58,262 bases of DNA. It comes from Syntrophomonadaceae bacterium (GTDB lineage: Bacteria; Bacillota; Syntrophomonadia; Syntrophomonadales; DTU052). The position numbers and the translations under genes were made by a program. The stretch is from positions 1-58,262 of the forward strand of contig JAAYDA010000007.1 in the NCBI GenBank assembly GCA_012729505.1, read 5' to 3'. This document shows, piece after piece, positions 37,296-45,607 of the stretch (positions are counted from its first letter, which is position 1; every line of letters starts with the position of its first letter). The notes below the pieces were generated by a model. The model was not told where the DNA came from and made no database searches. It worked only from the letters and a program-made list of their open reading frames with translations.

Positions 37296-37853
37296 ATGAA
37301 ACGAATAATTCTTCTGGTAATTGCATTAGGAATAGGGTTTTCTTTATTTCAGCACCTGGCCGCTAGGCAGGAAGCGTTTACTCCCAATAACCTTATCAGA
37401 ATTCATGTGGTGGCCAATAGTGATTCAGCATTTGATCAGGATGTTAAAATAAAAGTCAAGGATCGTCTGGTAAACTGGCTGTCTCCCCAGCTGGCACAAT
37501 GCCGGTCTGCAGAAGAAAGTCGGCAAATACTGTCCGACAACATTGATCTGATACAGGAAGCGGCTTATCAGGAAGTTATAGCCAACCAGGGGAATTATGA
37601 AGCCAATATTATGTTGGGAGAGTATGATTTTCCCACTAAGACTTATGGTGATATAACCCTGCCACAGGGTAAGTACCAGGCCCTGCGGGTGGTTTTGGGT
37701 GATGGGACCGGGGAAAACTGGTGGTGTGTCTTATTTCCGCCTCTCTGCATAGGTAAGGATATGCCAGCTATCGAACGAGGGGATCCCCAATGGCTGCTGA
37801 GTACAATGTCCTCCAACGCTCGGAAAAAATTGGTCTCAAAAAGAGAACCTTAA
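37296..37853 (+). CDS. spoIIR: Stage II sporulation protein R (signal for sigma-E activation)
   Basis: A 185-residue secreted protein: signal sequence at about 1-20, then the SpoIIR core with NLIRIHVVANSDS. Made in the forespore, it crosses to the septum and triggers SpoIIGA. In B. subtilis spoIIR lies elsewhere; here it is next to sigG, and its target pair spoIIGA-sigE is just upstream, a compact signalling locus. I chose ATG 37296, with AGGAGGC upstream. Confidence 0.93.
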   Translation: MKRIILLVIALGIGFSLFQHLAARQEAFTPNNLIRIHVVANSDSAFDQDVKIKVKDRLVNWLSPQLAQCRSAEESRQILSDNIDLIQEAAYQEVIANQGNYEANIMLGEYDFPTKTYGDITLPQGKYQALRVVLGDGTGENWWCVLFPPLCIGKDMPAIERGDPQWLLSTMSSNARKKLVSKREP

Positions 37854-37883
37854 GATAAAAGGCCCCAAGTTTGCTACAATTAA

Positions 37884-37910
37884 GCCCCCCGGGAGCAGGG
37901 GGCTTTTTTG
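37884..37910 (+). terminator. Terminator after spoIIR
   Basis: GCCCCC/GGGGGC stem followed by TTTTTT. Confidence 0.88.
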
Positions 37911-38031
37911 TCGGCAAAATTAATCACATGGTATAACAAGCCTACATAATATTAAGAGAGGGGACCGGACAGCTATATAGTTAATAGGAAAAGTCTCACT
38001 TATTTTATGTTGAAATGGGGGGAAAACGATT

Positions 38032-38307
38032 ATTAAGATATCGGACTTGAGAACCCGTGAGGTAGTCAACATTCAGGATGGCAAAAAAATGGGACCGATT
38101 AAGGATTTGGATTTGGATGTGGAAAAGGGCAGAATAAAGGCCCTTGTTTTGCCAGGGCCAAACCGGTTAATGAATTTTTTTACCCGTAAGGAGGACATTG
38201 TGGTTCCCTGGGAGCAAATAGTCAAAATAGGACGAGACGTAATTTTGATTGAAACGCTGCCCTATGGCGAAGTGGTGAGGAGTGAGGGGTTAGGGGTGAG
38301 GAGTTAG
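38032..38307 (+). CDS. ylmC: YlmC/YmxH family PRC-barrel sporulation protein
   Basis: About 91 residues with the PRC-barrel pattern of YlmC/YmxH (REVVNIQDGKKMG, then VPWEQIVKIGRDVILIE). Function unknown; found in spore formers. The start is unusual. Between the in-frame TGA at 38011 and TTG 38047 there is no ATG or GTG. TTG 38047 would lose the conserved KISDLRTR strand and has no Shine-Dalgarno. GGGGGG at 38017-38022 is well placed for ATT at 38032 (protein MKISDL) or ATT at 38029. The last nine residues (VRSEGLGVRS region) are coded by the first units of the heptamer array that follows. Confidence 0.82.
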   Translation: MKISDLRTREVVNIQDGKKMGPIKDLDLDVEKGRIKALVLPGPNRLMNFFTRKEDIVVPWEQIVKIGRDVILIETLPYGEVVRSEGLGVRS

Positions 38308-38680
38308 GCGAAAGGCGAGAGGCGAAAGGCGAGAGGCGAGAGGCGAGAGGGGAGAGGGGAAAGGGGAAAGGCGAAAGGCGAGAGGGGAAAGGGGAAAGGC
38401 GAAAGGCGAAAGGGGAAAGGCGAGAGGCGAGAGACGAGAGGCGAGAGGCGAGAGGGGAAAGGCGAGAGGCGAGAGGGGAAAGGCGAGAGGCGAGAGGCGA
38501 GAGGCGAGAGGGGAAAGGCGAGAGGGGAAAGGCGAGAGGGGAAAGGGGAAAGGCGAGAGGAGAGAGGGGAAAGGCGAAAGGGGAAAGGCGAGAGGCGAGA
38601 GGCGAGAGGGGAAAGGCGAGAGGCGAGAGGGGAAAGGGGAAAGGCGAGAGGCGAAAGGCGAGAGGCGAGAGGGGAAAGGC
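38275..38680 (+). repeat. Array of 58 seven-base repeats, purine-rich
   Basis: The 406 bases divide exactly into 58 heptamers with no slip. The first five (38275-38309) are GTGAGGA-like and lie within or at the end of ylmC. The other 53 follow GARAGGS, with only two one-off variants (38429 and 38555). The plus strand from 38310 to 38683 has no T, so no frame on either strand holds a stop codon. GG or GGGG runs recur every seven bases, allowing G-quadruplex or triplex structures. It ends 18 bases before the nrdR promoter. There is no spacer structure, so it is not a CRISPR array. Confidence 0.97.
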
Positions 38681-38700
38681 GAGTTTAAGTTAAAATTTGC

Positions 38701-38729
38701 TTGACCTATAATATATTATTTGATGTAAT
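38701..38729 (+). promoter_or_regulatory. Sigma-A promoter of nrdR-nrdD-nrdG
   Basis: TTGACC (38701-38706), 17 bases, TGTAAT (38724-38729). Confidence 0.75.
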
Positions 38730-38732
38730 AGA

Positions 38733-38778
38733 GGCATATATAGTAGGTGCGAATGAAATGGTGCACTATATATTGAGG
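38733..38778 (+). promoter_or_regulatory. Two NrdR boxes
   Basis: Two ATATAT-centred elements: CATATATAGT (38735-38744) and GCACTATATATTGAG (38763-38777). The second fits the known NrdR box (CACwATATwG type) closely, the first moderately on the minus strand. Their cores are 32 bases apart, close to three helical turns, the spacing usual for NrdR pairs. They lie just after the -10, suited to repression. Confidence 0.7.
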
Positions 38779-38786
38779 AGGCAGCC

Positions 38787-39263
38787 GTGAAGTGTCCTTT
38801 CTGCAGCGAGTTTGAAAGTCGGGTCATAGACTCCCGCAACACTGATGAAGGAACGGTGATCAGGCGTCGTCGGGAATGTGCTCAATGCAAGCGGAGGTTT
38901 ACTACGTATGAAAGACTAGAAGAACGCCCCCTGATGGTTATCAAGAAGGAAGGGAATCGAGAAGTATTTAAACGGGATAAGCTGATGCAAGGCATTTTAA
39001 AGGCTTTGGAAAAACGGCCGGTAGGCATCGAAACAGTTGAAAAAATGGTGAGTGATATCGAAATAGAGCTCAGAGATTCTTATGAAAAAGAGGTAAACAG
39101 TAAAGTTGTAGGTCAGAAGGTAATGGACAAGCTGCGGGTGATTGACGAAGTCGCTTATGTGAGATTTGCCTCAGTTTATCGCCATTTTACCGATGTAAAA
39201 GGCTTCGTTGAAACGGTCGAGCAATTAAAAAATGATCCGGATTTTGAGGAGGGTAAGATTTAA
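38787..39263 (+). CDS. nrdR: Ribonucleotide reductase repressor NrdR
   Basis: A 158-residue repressor: N-terminal zinc ribbon (CPFC at 3-6, CAQC at about 31-34) that binds the NrdR box, and an ATP-cone (about 49-139) that senses ATP/dATP. The GTG start follows GAGGAGG. It overlaps nrdD by one base (TAATG), so repressor and target enzyme share one transcript, and two NrdR boxes upstream suggest feedback control. Confidence 0.97.
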   Translation: MKCPFCSEFESRVIDSRNTDEGTVIRRRRECAQCKRRFTTYERLEERPLMVIKKEGNREVFKRDKLMQGILKALEKRPVGIETVEKMVSDIEIELRDSYEKEVNSKVVGQKVMDKLRVIDEVAYVRFASVYRHFTDVKGFVETVEQLKNDPDFEEGKI

Positions 39264-41278
39264 TGTTTGAGGTAATAAGGAAGAGAGATGGCCGTGAAGC
39301 TTCATTTGATCCTTCCAAAATAACTGAGGCGATTTTCAAAGCGGCCAAAGCCGAAGGTGGTGAGGATCGCCAAAAGGCTCTGGAATTAACGCTGGAGGTT
39401 ATGAAGGTTCTGGGTGAAGAGTTTGGCGGAAAAGGCTTTTCGGTGGAAGATGTCCAGGACATAGTGGAAAAAGTCCTGATTGAGAAGGGACATGCACGTA
39501 CCGCTAAGGCCTATATACTATATAGAGCAGAGAGAACCAGATACCGCGAAGGCAAATCTGATCTGATGGATGTAGTGGAGGAGATTCTCAAAGAAACCAA
39601 TCGAGAAAACGCCAATGTGGGCAATTCCCCTTCCGCCAAGATGCTGCAGATTGCCAGTGCCGCATCCAAACAATACTATTTGGATCGCTTGATAGCACCG
39701 GAGTTTGCCGAGGCCCACCGCAGTGGAGACATCCACATTCATGATCTGGATTTTTATGGCAAGACTCTGAACTGTGTTCAGATTCCTCTGGGACAGCTTT
39801 TGCAACAAGGTTTTAGTAATGGACACGGTTATATCAGACCTCCGAAAAGGCCGGCTTCAGCGGCAGCTTTAGCGGCTATTATTCTGCAGAGTTCACAGAA
39901 TGATATGTTTGGCGGCCAGTCTTTCCCATTCTTTGACCGGGATATGGCGCCATTTGTGGAAAATGCCAGTGATGGCGAGACTTATCAGGCCATGGAAGCA
40001 TTGATCTACAACCTTAATTCCATGCATTCCCGGGCCGGCGCCCAAGTGCCTTTTTCTTCCCTGAACATTGGAGCAGACACCTCGGATGGCGGCCGGAGTG
40101 TGGCGAAAAATATTCTTCTTGCCTATGATGCCGGTTTGGGAAATGGAGAAAACCCGATTTTCCCCAATATTATTTTTCGGGTCAAGGAAGGAATCAACCT
40201 TAATCCTGAAGATCCCAATTATGATCTTTTTCAGTTGGCCATGAGGGTGGCGGCCAAGCGCATGAACCCTACCTTTAGCTTTATGGATTCTTCATTTAAT
40301 CAGCAGTTTGGCTCAGATGTGGCTTATATGGGCTGCCGTACACGGGTAATAGGCAATCGTCACGGAGAGGCTGTAACTGAACGTCGAGGGAACCTGTCTT
40401 TTACTACTGTAAATCTTCCGCGTTTGGCCCTGAAATCCAAGGGTAGCCTGGGTGAGTTTTATCGTCTCCTGGAATCTACGGTAGCACTGGCATGTGAGCA
40501 GCTGTATCAGCGATATCGTGTTCAAGCTGATCTTAAGGTCAAGGACATGCCTTTTGTTATGGGACAGCGCTTGTATTTAGGATCAGATAATCTGAAGAGC
40601 TGTGATCCTATTAAAGAGGCCATAAAACATGGAACCTTATCGGTTGGCTTTATTGGATTGGCGGAGACTCTGGTTTCCTTGACCGGCAAGCACCACGGTG
40701 AATCAGATGATTCTCAAGCCATTGGTATTTCTATCGTTCAGTTCATGAGCAGGCTGGTGGAAAAAGCGGCCGAAGATTATGATTTAAATTATACGTTTAT
40801 CGCTACTCCGGCAGAAGGTCTGTCCGGCCGCTTTATTAAGCTGGATCGGGAACAATATGGGTTGATACCGGGAGTGACTGATGGAGAATATTATACCAAC
40901 AGTTTCCACATTCCCGTCAGCTATGATATCTCTTATATGGACAAGATATCCAAGGAGGGACCCTACCATAAGTATACAAATGCCGGTCACATAAGCTATG
41001 TAGAGTTTCCGGCACCTCCAATTAATAACGGTGAAGCGGTTCAGGCCGTAGTAAAACATATGAAAAACAGTGACATGGGATATGCGGGGATAAATTTCCC
41101 CATCGACTTTTGCGAAAGCTGCAGATATCTTGGGGTTATTGATGAGGATCAATGTCCTCAATGCGGTTCCCGTGAAATCAGAAGGGTCAGGAGGATAACC
41201 GGTTACTTGTCTACTGTTGATCGTTTTAATGATGCCAAGGTGGTAGAGCTGAGAAATCGAAAAGCTCACTGTTTTTAG
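39263..41278 (+). CDS. nrdD: Anaerobic ribonucleoside-triphosphate reductase, large subunit
   Basis: A glycyl-radical enzyme turning ribonucleotides to deoxyribonucleotides without oxygen. An N-terminal ATP-cone (about 3-95) gives allosteric control. The C-terminal zinc site has CESC and CPQC, and the glycyl-radical motif RRITGY carries G647. The 671 residues are complete. The radical is installed by NrdG, coded 9 bases downstream. Confidence 0.97.
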   Translation: MFEVIRKRDGREASFDPSKITEAIFKAAKAEGGEDRQKALELTLEVMKVLGEEFGGKGFSVEDVQDIVEKVLIEKGHARTAKAYILYRAERTRYREGKSDLMDVVEEILKETNRENANVGNSPSAKMLQIASAASKQYYLDRLIAPEFAEAHRSGDIHIHDLDFYGKTLNCVQIPLGQLLQQGFSNGHGYIRPPKRPASAAALAAIILQSSQNDMFGGQSFPFFDRDMAPFVENASDGETYQAMEALIYNLNSMHSRAGAQVPFSSLNIGADTSDGGRSVAKNILLAYDAGLGNGENPIFPNIIFRVKEGINLNPEDPNYDLFQLAMRVAAKRMNPTFSFMDSSFNQQFGSDVAYMGCRTRVIGNRHGEAVTERRGNLSFTTVNLPRLALKSKGSLGEFYRLLESTVALACEQLYQRYRVQADLKVKDMPFVMGQRLYLGSDNLKSCDPIKEAIKHGTLSVGFIGLAETLVSLTGKHHGESDDSQAIGISIVQFMSRLVEKAAEDYDLNYTFIATPAEGLSGRFIKLDREQYGLIPGVTDGEYYTNSFHIPVSYDISYMDKISKEGPYHKYTNAGHISYVEFPAPPINNGEAVQAVVKHMKNSDMGYAGINFPIDFCESCRYLGVIDEDQCPQCGSREIRRVRRITGYLSTVDRFNDAKVVELRNRKAHCF

Positions 41279-41287
41279 GGGTGTATT

Positions 41288-41794
41288 GTGAGTAAGATTA
41301 GGGTAAGTGGTTTTACCAAAGAGAGTGTAACTGATGGCCCTGGTATCAGGGCGGTGCTGTTCACCCAGGGATGTCCTCATTGCTGTCCGGGGTGCCATAA
41401 CCCTTCTACCTGGAATTACGAAGGCGGATACGAGATAGAGGTTGAGGATATCATTAATCTGATTCAACCTAATCGGCTGCTTCAAGGGTTAACCATATCA
41501 GGGGGAGAGCCTTTCGCCCAGGCAAATGAAGCAGCAGATTTGGCAGCGAGAATACAAGGACTCGGCCTGGATGTGGTAACATATTCAGGCTATACTTTTG
41601 AACAGCTGGTCGAAATGGGTGAGAATGATCCGGCGGTGAGAAGACTCCTGGAAGTTACCGACATTCTAATTGATGGAGGGTTCAGGCTGGAAGAGCGGGA
41701 TTTGTCTCTGGCCTTTCGAGGTTCGAGAAATCAGCGCATAATCAATCTGAAAGAAACCCTTAAGACGGGGGAACTGGCCTTACTGGAATATTAA
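41288..41794 (+). CDS. nrdG: Anaerobic ribonucleotide reductase activating protein NrdG
   Basis: A radical SAM activase, 168 residues, that makes the glycyl radical on NrdD. The cluster motif is CPHCCPGC (C-x3-C-x2-C), followed by HNPSTW and the SAM-binding SGGEPF. GTG start. Its end lies two bases from the end of the opposing minus-strand gene. Confidence 0.95.
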   Translation: MSKIRVSGFTKESVTDGPGIRAVLFTQGCPHCCPGCHNPSTWNYEGGYEIEVEDIINLIQPNRLLQGLTISGGEPFAQANEAADLAARIQGLGLDVVTYSGYTFEQLVEMGENDPAVRRLLEVTDILIDGGFRLEERDLSLAFRGSRNQRIINLKETLKTGELALLEY

Positions 41795-41796
41795 CT

Positions 41797-42102
41797 CTAA
41801 TGAGTATCGGAAGAAAAAGATTCCGAATCAATTAATAGTTTGGCTTCCTGGAGGGTTTCTTCAGGAACCATAATCATTACTTCTGCCAAGGGACCGAAGG
41901 ATAGGCCTTGCACTCTCCCAATGCTTTCACGTTGCCGTATGATTACGGGGATGCCGCAGCTTTCAAGGAAACCTTTGATAAGGGTGTCTTCCGGAGGATA
42001 TACTGTTTTTAGCAGCTTCCAAGAAACCGGAACAGGGTGTCGGCAATCCGGGCATTCTTTTATGCCATCGGCGAATTGACAGTGACAACTTCTGCAAAGC
42101 AT
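41797..42102 (-). CDS. Zinc-ribbon protein with DUF2007-like domain
   Basis: The only clear minus-strand gene. The 101-residue product has a small zinc ribbon at the N-terminus (CRSC at 3-6 and CPDC at about 17-20) and a DUF2007-like (putative signal-transducing) domain with SCGIPVIIRQRES and VMIMVPEETLQEAKLLI. The start is the ATG at 42102, seven bases after AAGGAGG on the minus strand. It faces nrdG tail to tail with no terminator between. Function unknown. Confidence 0.8.
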   Translation of the reverse strand: MLCRSCHCQFADGIKECPDCRHPVPVSWKLLKTVYPPEDTLIKGFLESCGIPVIIRQRESIGRVQGLSFGPLAEVMIMVPEETLQEAKLLIDSESFSSDTH

Positions 42103-42240
42103 TTGGGGACCTCCTTTTATTCTGATGATACCAGATATGTGGAGCGTAACCAAGAGGTCAGCCGACAGAGGTAATCTTACCTCAGCCTATAGAAGATAAT
42201 ATGGATAAGCTGCAGAAATATTATTCTTTGGAGGAGTAAT

Positions 42241-43056
42241 ATGACGTGGGGCTGGAGACTTGATGATGATATGTGTCACCTGGTATTGACCGATTGGAAC
42301 AAAAAAGGCGCTCAAGCTGGCTTTACCACCCGCAAGGGGGGATTCAGCAGCGGAGACTACGAATCTTTGAATATGGCTCTTCATGTTGGCGATACTTCCC
42401 GAACGGTTCTGGACAATAGGGAGAAGGTCGCTGTTTCTTTTGGATTTGATCCGGGTCAGATGGTCTGTGCTCAGCAGATACATGGCAAACAGGTAGCAGT
42501 AGTCGGCGGAGGAGATGCGGGGCGGGGTTTTTATGATCATGCAGACTCGCTGGCCGGTTGTGACGGCATAGTCACTAATCAGCCCGGGATAATGTTGACT
42601 CTTTTTTTCGCCGACTGTATTCCTATCTATTTGTTTGATCCGGTCCGGAAAGCAGTGGGGCTGATTCACAGCGGCTGGAAGGGAACGGCCTTGCGCATTG
42701 TGGAAGTTGGCATCACTGCCCTGGAAAAAAACTTTCGGTGTCATCCTCGGGATTTGCAGGTATTTATTGGACCGGGAATCGGCCCGGAATGCTTTGCCGT
42801 TAATGAAGAACGTTTGCGGCAAGTACGGCAAGCATTTGCCTGGAGTGAGAAGGTAATATATTCTGATGCAGAGAACCACTATTACTGGGACTTGCCTTTG
42901 ACAAATGAACTGATTATTCGTGACGCCGGAGTTCCAGAAGAGAATATTACCTCTTGCCGAATTTGCACCGCATGTAATCAGGAACTGTTTTTCTCTTACC
43001 GGGGCGCGGGGGGGCGTACCGGAAGAATGGGAGCGGTCTTAGGTTTATTAGACTGA
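42241..43056 (+). CDS. pgeF: Peptidoglycan editing factor PgeF (YlmD/YfiH family)
   Basis: A 271-residue DUF152 copper/laccase-like protein. The metal and active-site residues of the family are visible: QQIHGKQV, FADCIP and IHSGWKGT. In E. coli YfiH acts on cytoplasmic UDP-MurNAc-L-Ser, editing out wrong L-serine; other members also have purine nucleoside activities. It starts the ylm/sepF part of the division region. ATG after GGAGGAG. Confidence 0.88.
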   Translation: MTWGWRLDDDMCHLVLTDWNKKGAQAGFTTRKGGFSSGDYESLNMALHVGDTSRTVLDNREKVAVSFGFDPGQMVCAQQIHGKQVAVVGGGDAGRGFYDHADSLAGCDGIVTNQPGIMLTLFFADCIPIYLFDPVRKAVGLIHSGWKGTALRIVEVGITALEKNFRCHPRDLQVFIGPGIGPECFAVNEERLRQVRQAFAWSEKVIYSDAENHYYWDLPLTNELIIRDAGVPEENITSCRICTACNQELFFSYRGAGGRTGRMGAVLGLLD

Positions 43057-43068
43057 GGGTGAAAAAAG

Positions 43069-43782
43069 ATGCCGACTAAAATTTTAGTAGTTGATGACGA
43101 AGCAAATATTGTTGAGCTGGTTAAATTCAGTCTTGAAAAAAACGGTTTTACAGTTATAGTCGCCTATGATGGACTAGAGGCTATTAATATGGTAGAGCGG
43201 GCAGAGCCTGATCTGCTGATCCTTGATATTATGCTGCCTGTTATGGACGGATTGGAAGTCTGCCGACACCTGAGGCAATCTGCCCGGCATCGTAATCTGC
43301 CTATTATTATGCTTACCGCCAAGGGAGAAGAGATTGATACTGTATTGGGTCTGGAAATGGGGGCTGATGATTATATTAAAAAACCTTTTAGCCCCAGAGA
43401 AATGGTGGCCCGAGTGAAAGCGCGGCTGCGAGCTAAACGCATTATCGATGCTGAAGAGGCTGATGGAAAAAAAGCATTGGTACGGAAAGACCTGGTTATT
43501 ATTCCGGACAAGTATGAAGCGTTTATTGGGGAGAAGAAATTGGATCTTACTCCCAAAGAGTTTGAATTGTTGCGAATTTTGGCATCCAGTCCAGGTAAAG
43601 TCATGACCAGAGATATGCTCCTGGAGCGAATATGGGGATACGAATTTATTGGTGATACACGGACGGTTGATGTTCATATCCGACATCTGCGCATGAAGCT
43701 GGGGGATGATAGCAGTGCACCCCAATATATTGAAACGGTTCGCGGAGTCGGCTATAAATTGTGTGAAAACGAATATCGATAA
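43069..43782 (+). CDS. OmpR/PhoB-family response regulator, no kinase adjacent
   Basis: A 237-residue regulator: receiver domain with D9/D10, the phosphorylated D53, and the KPFSP loop near 105; then a winged-helix DNA-binding domain (about 140-235). It matches the PhoP/WalR type. No histidine kinase lies in the window, so its partner is unknown. Its place between pgeF and the HlyD-like gene suggests envelope control, as inference only. Confidence 0.93.
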   Translation: MPTKILVVDDEANIVELVKFSLEKNGFTVIVAYDGLEAINMVERAEPDLLILDIMLPVMDGLEVCRHLRQSARHRNLPIIMLTAKGEEIDTVLGLEMGADDYIKKPFSPREMVARVKARLRAKRIIDAEEADGKKALVRKDLVIIPDKYEAFIGEKKLDLTPKEFELLRILASSPGKVMTRDMLLERIWGYEFIGDTRTVDVHIRHLRMKLGDDSSAPQYIETVRGVGYKLCENEYR

Positions 43783-43938
43783 GAAATCCGGGCAGATCAC
43801 TGCGTAGAGCCAGCTCTTATTATTTGCCGTGTTCCAGGGGGGAGTGCTTTGTGGAGGGATTTCACCGGCGAAAACAGCAGAGGAAGGGGACCGCCTGCTG
43901 ATTGCCGAAGAGTTTAACCAGAATAAGGGGAGTACCGT

Positions 43939-44892
43939 ATGAGTCGTCGGCAGCAAAGAATTCGTGCAGAGGAGCAGACCAGGAAGGGTCTGCAGACAAT
44001 GGCAAAAGCTTTTCTTGGACTGGCAATAATATTGGGAATTGGAAGTATGCTGTTATTGGCAGTCCAAAAAGGGAGTAATATGCTGATTAAGACAGAGGCC
44101 GTCAGCAGCGGAGAGATTGAACAAACTTTTCGTGTTCCCGCCATTATTATTAAAAATGAACAAGTAGTATTAGCTCCGGGCAGAGGGCGGCTGGAGAATC
44201 TGGTCAGGGAAGGTGAACGTGCCAGAAATGGCAGCAAGATAGGGCAGTTTTTTCGGGAAGGGACAATAAAAGCTACTGCAATCACTGCCCCGAGTGGTGG
44301 AATAATAAGTTTCCGACCGGATGGCTGGGAAGAGATCTTGCAGGATTTCAGCCTTGAATATGGGGACGGCAGGATATTTGAATTCGAACCCCGAGTGTTG
44401 AATGACGGGAGCTTTCAATATGAATCCGGGGATCCGATTTTTAAGGTGGTGGACAATCTGTCTGCCATGAAAATGCTTATTCTTTTTCAACCGGTACAGG
44501 AAACAGTGTCTCTTGAAGTTGATGATCAGATAATGATCAGATATGGAGAGGACTATTTGGAAAAGACCATATGTGTCGGGTGCTGGACCGGAGATAACCG
44601 ACATGTTGCCATGTTGTCGCTGCCAGGTTATTATGAGCCTTTTCTTAAAGAGAGAAAAATTGAAGTGGAGTGTATAACCCACCAATATACCGGCATCTTT
44701 GTGCCAGAGAAGGCATTGATTGAGAATGACGGGGAGTACGGAATTTATGTCATTCAGAAAGATAAGATCAAGTATCAGGCCATCGATGTCGCAGTGATAA
44801 TTGACGGGAAAGCTGTCGTCAGTGGGATCGAAGAAGGGGATCTCGTAGTTACAACTCCTCGCTTGGTCGAGGAAGGTCAAAAATACAGATAG
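43939..44892 (+). CDS. HlyD-like membrane-anchored protein
   Basis: A 317-residue protein with a basic N-terminus, one membrane helix (about 23-43) and a large external domain of HlyD/periplasmic-adaptor type with beta-barrel hairpins. The usual long coiled-coil hairpin is short or absent, and no transporter genes are nearby. Such genes occur next to yggS-sepF in some Clostridia, so a division or wall role is possible. The 156 bases before it show no clear promoter. Confidence 0.72.
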   Translation: MSRRQQRIRAEEQTRKGLQTMAKAFLGLAIILGIGSMLLLAVQKGSNMLIKTEAVSSGEIEQTFRVPAIIIKNEQVVLAPGRGRLENLVREGERARNGSKIGQFFREGTIKATAITAPSGGIISFRPDGWEEILQDFSLEYGDGRIFEFEPRVLNDGSFQYESGDPIFKVVDNLSAMKMLILFQPVQETVSLEVDDQIMIRYGEDYLEKTICVGCWTGDNRHVAMLSLPGYYEPFLKERKIEVECITHQYTGIFVPEKALIENDGEYGIYVIQKDKIKYQAIDVAVIIDGKAVVSGIEEGDLVVTTPRLVEEGQKYR

Positions 44893-44908
44893 AGGAGATC
44901 TTGTCGGA

Positions 44909-45595
44909 ATGACGAAAATAGATGAAAACATAACCTGGGTCAGGGACCGGATCAGTCAGGCTGCCCTTCGGGTCAGGCGTGATCCTGAAGCTATTGGTTT
45001 GATTGCAGTTAGTAAAACGGCGGGGCTGGATGCGGTTGCCGCAGCTGTAAGATGTGGAATTAGTGATTTTGGAGAAAACCGGGTGCAGGATCTCATATCT
45101 AAGTCAGGAGTCTATCCGGAGGTAAACTGGCATATGATTGGTCGCTTACAGACGAATAAAGTCAAGGAGGTTATCGGCCGGACTGCCCTGATTCATTCGC
45201 TGGACAGATGGGCACTGGCAGAGTATATTGAGAAGAGGGCGGTTTTGGCGGGGATAACCGTTCCGGTTCTGGTCCAGGTCAACGTTTCCGGAGAAGAATC
45301 AAAAGCAGGGATATCTGGTTCCCAGGTAGAAGAATTTCTGGATGATCTGAGTCAGTTCAATCAAGTTCAGGTAAAAGGATTGATGACAATAGCCCCCGAG
45401 GTAGACAACCCTGAAGAGACTCGTCCTGTATTCCGGGAATTAAACAGATTGTTTAAGCAAATAGGTAAGAAAGACTACCCGAGGGTAAAAATGAATATTT
45501 TGTCCATGGGGATGACTCAGGATTTTGAGATAGCAATTGAAGAGGGTGCTAATTTAGTCAGGATTGGTTCGGCAATTTTTGCTTCGGGAAGATAA
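44909..45595 (+). CDS. yggS: PLP homeostasis protein YggS/YlmE
   Basis: A 228-residue fold-III pyridoxal-phosphate binding protein (PROSC/YggS) that buffers free PLP. The lysine that binds PLP is K36 in AVSKTAG, followed by FGENRVQD, HMIGRLQTNK and MNILSMGMTQDFEIAI. It lies 17 bases after the HlyD-like gene and 13 before sepF, in the conserved ylmE-ylmF order. Confidence 0.95.
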   Translation: MTKIDENITWVRDRISQAALRVRRDPEAIGLIAVSKTAGLDAVAAAVRCGISDFGENRVQDLISKSGVYPEVNWHMIGRLQTNKVKEVIGRTALIHSLDRWALAEYIEKRAVLAGITVPVLVQVNVSGEESKAGISGSQVEEFLDDLSQFNQVQVKGLMTIAPEVDNPEETRPVFRELNRLFKQIGKKDYPRVKMNILSMGMTQDFEIAIEEGANLVRIGSAIFASGR

Positions 45596-45607
45596 GGAGG
45601 GGTATTA

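Noticed and set aside
38275-38680. CRISPR array or coding region
   Set aside because: The units are contiguous with no unique spacers, and open frames arise only because the sequence lacks T; no ribosome site fits a coding reading.
43174-43956. 260-codon minus-strand frame
   Set aside because: Shadow of the response regulator; no Shine-Dalgarno and no family features.
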